Positions 5,962 to 7,122 of a DNA stretch of 7,122 nucleotides are shown here, piece by piece. The position numbers were made by a program, and so were the translations under genes. The notes beneath the pieces are model-generated. The model was not told the origin of the DNA, searched no databases, and saw only the letters and a list, made by a program, of their open reading frames with translations. The DNA is from Ktedonobacter racemifer (GTDB lineage: Bacteria > Chloroflexota > DTOL01 > JACQYG01), in NCBI GenBank assembly GCA_020723545.1, contig DYIS01000132.1, forward strand, positions 1-7,122, written 5' to 3'. Within the stretch, counting starts at the first letter, position 1; the number at the start of each line of letters is the position of its first letter.

Positions 5962-6678
5962 GTGGACTCTGTGACCCTGCGGAAGGAGATCATCGGCTTC
6001 GACGCCTCCCTGGTCGGCTTCGCCGACATGCGGGGCCTGGCCCAGGAACCTTTCGCTGACCTGCCCCAGGCCGTCTCCATCGCCGTGCGCCTGTCACCGG
6101 AGATCGTGGACGGCATCCTTGAGGGGCCTACAAAGGAATACTATGCCGAGTACGAGCGAGTCAACGCCCTCCTGAACGAGATCGCGGGCAAGACCGTCCA
6201 ACTGATCCGAGCCACTGGCCATCGTGCTGAATACTTTCGCGCCACTATCCAGGATAGCGCCATGGGCGGCAATTATCCCCAGACCTTGCGCGTTGGCTTC
6301 CAGCACAAGACGGCGGCCACGCGGGCGGGGCTGGGCTGGATCGGCAAGTGCGCCTTGCTCATCTCCTACGACCTGGGGCCGCGTATCCGGCTGGTGACGG
6401 TCTTTACGGATATGCCGCTGGAAGTAGGAACACCGATAGTAGAGGGCGAATGCGGGACCTGCATGGTCTGTGTGACTGCCTGTCCGGGGCAGGCCATCAG
6501 CGGGCGGGAATGGCGACTGGGCATGTGGCGGGAAGAGTTCTTCGACGCCCATGCTTGCCGCAACACAGGCCGGAGGTTGATGCAGGAACGGACAGGAATA
6601 GAGGCCGCTCTCTGTGGCCTCTGTGTGGCCATTTGCCCCAAGGGCAGAAGACAAAGTGGAGGTTGTGAAAATGGCTGA
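5962..6678 (+). CDS. Short QueG-like protein with two [4Fe-4S] clusters, possible corrinoid redox partner
   Basis: A 238-aa cytoplasmic protein related to the C-terminal two thirds of epoxyqueuosine reductase (QueG, about 380 aa). AGLGWIGKCALLI (122-134), followed by RIRLVTVFTDMPL (141-153), is the family's landmark before the clusters. The ferredoxin-like part has C164-x2-C167-x2-C170-x3-C174-P, then C199 and C218-x2-C221-x3-C225-P: eight cysteines for two [4Fe-4S] clusters. Where QueG has a conserved Asp in a D-[ST]-x-P motif about 13 residues before AGLG, this protein reads LRVG by my alignment, so epoxyqueuosine reduction is unlikely. It is also too short for a full QueG. Its gene lies between an MFS gene (1-base gap) and a corrinoid protein gene (8-base overlap), so it may pass electrons to a corrinoid or reactivate its Co(II) form. 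Family assignment is firm, role inferred. Confidence 0.88.
   Translation: MDSVTLRKEIIGFDASLVGFADMRGLAQEPFADLPQAVSIAVRLSPEIVDGILEGPTKEYYAEYERVNALLNEIAGKTVQLIRATGHRAEYFRATIQDSAMGGNYPQTLRVGFQHKTAATRAGLGWIGKCALLISYDLGPRIRLVTVFTDMPLEVGTPIVEGECGTCMVCVTACPGQAISGREWRLGMWREEFFDAHACRNTGRRLMQERTGIEAALCGLCVAICPKGRRQSGGCENG
6658..6662 (+). promoter_or_regulatory. Ribosome binding site of the corrinoid protein gene
   Basis: GGAGG within GTGGAGGT (6656-6663) lies 8 bases before ATG 6671, inside the coding sequence of the Fe-S protein. This supports the overlapping start and cotranslation of the two genes. Confidence 0.75.
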
Positions 6679-7122
6679 CTTTGCGGAACTTTGCAAAGCC
6701 ATCATCGAAGGGGACATCTCCAAAGTCGCAGAAGGAACGAAAAAGGCCCTGGCGGAGGGGGTCCCTCCCAAGGAGATCATCGACAAGGGGCTGATCCCCG
6801 GCATGGATGTGGTGGGTAGGCGTTTCAAGGAGGGGGATATGTTTATCCCGGAGGTCCTCATCTCTGCCCGTGCCATGCATGCGGGGCTCGACATCCTGAA
6901 ACCCCTCCTCTCGGCCAGCGATTCCCCCACCCTGGGGCGCGTGGTGCTGGGCACCGTCCAGGGCGACGTCCACGACATCGGCAAGAGCTTGGTAGGCACG
7001 ATGCTGGAAGGGGGAGGCTTCGAAGTCGCCGATTTGGGGGTAGATGTATCGCCCCAGCGCTATGTGGAGGCCGCCGTGGAAAGAAAGGCAGACGTGGTGG
7101 GCATGTCGGCCTTGCTCACGAC
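6671..7122 (+). CDS. Corrinoid methyl-carrier protein (MtbC/MtmC/MttC type), 3' end outside window
   Basis: Cobalamin-binding protein that carries the methyl group between a substrate-specific methyltransferase and a second methyltransferase. The first 150 codons are present; the gene is cut by the window edge (family length is about 210-220 aa). The N-terminal four-helix cap domain (about 1-85) contains LIPGMDVVGRRFKEGDMFIPE (in two parts, 41-51 and 52-61) and VLISARAMHAGLDILKPLL (62-80). The B12 Rossmann domain begins at about 89 with VVLGTVQGDVHDIGKSLV. D99-x-H101-x2-G104 is the base-off cobalamin signature, with H101 the lower cobalt ligand. GVDVSP (123-128) and the final SALLT match the further cobalamin-contact strands. 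The gene overlaps the Fe-S gene by 8 bp. The methyl donor (methylamine, betaine, methoxy-aromatic, thiol or other) cannot be read from the carrier; the neighbouring methyltransferase would decide. Confidence 0.93.
   Translation, partial: MADFAELCKAIIEGDISKVAEGTKKALAEGVPPKEIIDKGLIPGMDVVGRRFKEGDMFIPEVLISARAMHAGLDILKPLLSASDSPTLGRVVLGTVQGDVHDIGKSLVGTMLEGGGFEVADLGVDVSPQRYVEAAVERKADVVGMSALLT

Noticed and set aside
5504..5974. 156-codon + strand frame overlapping the MFS gene
   Set aside because: It is Gly/Arg/Pro-rich with no recognisable motif and lies wholly across membrane segments of the MFS transporter; a shadow frame.
6094..6999. 301-codon open frame on the - strand
   Set aside because: It covers two well-recognised + strand genes (Fe-S and corrinoid proteins) and its translation is low-complexity Ser/Pro/Arg-rich without a recognisable fold; it is a GC-rich shadow.

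Overview
The window looks like a chromosomal stretch from an anaerobic or facultative bacterium of fairly high GC content, with every supported gene on the + strand. The solute-binding lipoprotein has a long Pro/Thr spacer after its lipid-attachment cysteine. That style, plus frequent TTG/GTG starts and a corrinoid-dependent methyl-transfer gene, fits Chloroflexota (for example Anaerolineae or Dehalococcoidia) and also some anaerobic Bacillota. The taxonomic guess is tentative.

Region 1 (1-878) holds the 3' two thirds of an enolase-superfamily gene of the muconate-lactonizing-enzyme (MLE) type; its capping domain starts left of the window. The gene carries a 101-bp miniature inverted-repeat element (37-137) flanked by CTAG on both sides. 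Removing the element plus one CTAG (105 bp, 35 codons) rejoins the reading frame as ...RVLLGGLYRDR..., the normal MLE junction. The insertion is stop-free and in frame, so the gene may still be read through.

Region 2 (993-4624) is an oligopeptide/dipeptide-type ABC importer cassette: two permeases (DppB-like and DppC-like) and a family-5 solute-binding lipoprotein. No ATPase genes are present here. A strong hairpin lies between the second permease gene and the binding-protein gene, and a near-perfect 16-bp stem follows the binding-protein gene.

Region 3 (4710-7122) is a tightly packed second unit: an MFS transporter, then a short two-[4Fe-4S] protein related to the C-terminal part of epoxyqueuosine reductase (QueG), then a corrinoid methyl-carrier protein of the MtbC/MtmC/MttC type cut by the right edge. 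One base separates the first two genes and 8 bp of overlap joins the last two. The arrangement suggests import of a methylated (N-, O- or S-methyl) compound and corrinoid-dependent demethylation, with the Fe-S protein as a candidate electron donor or reactivase for the corrinoid. This is inference; the methyltransferase itself would lie beyond the window.
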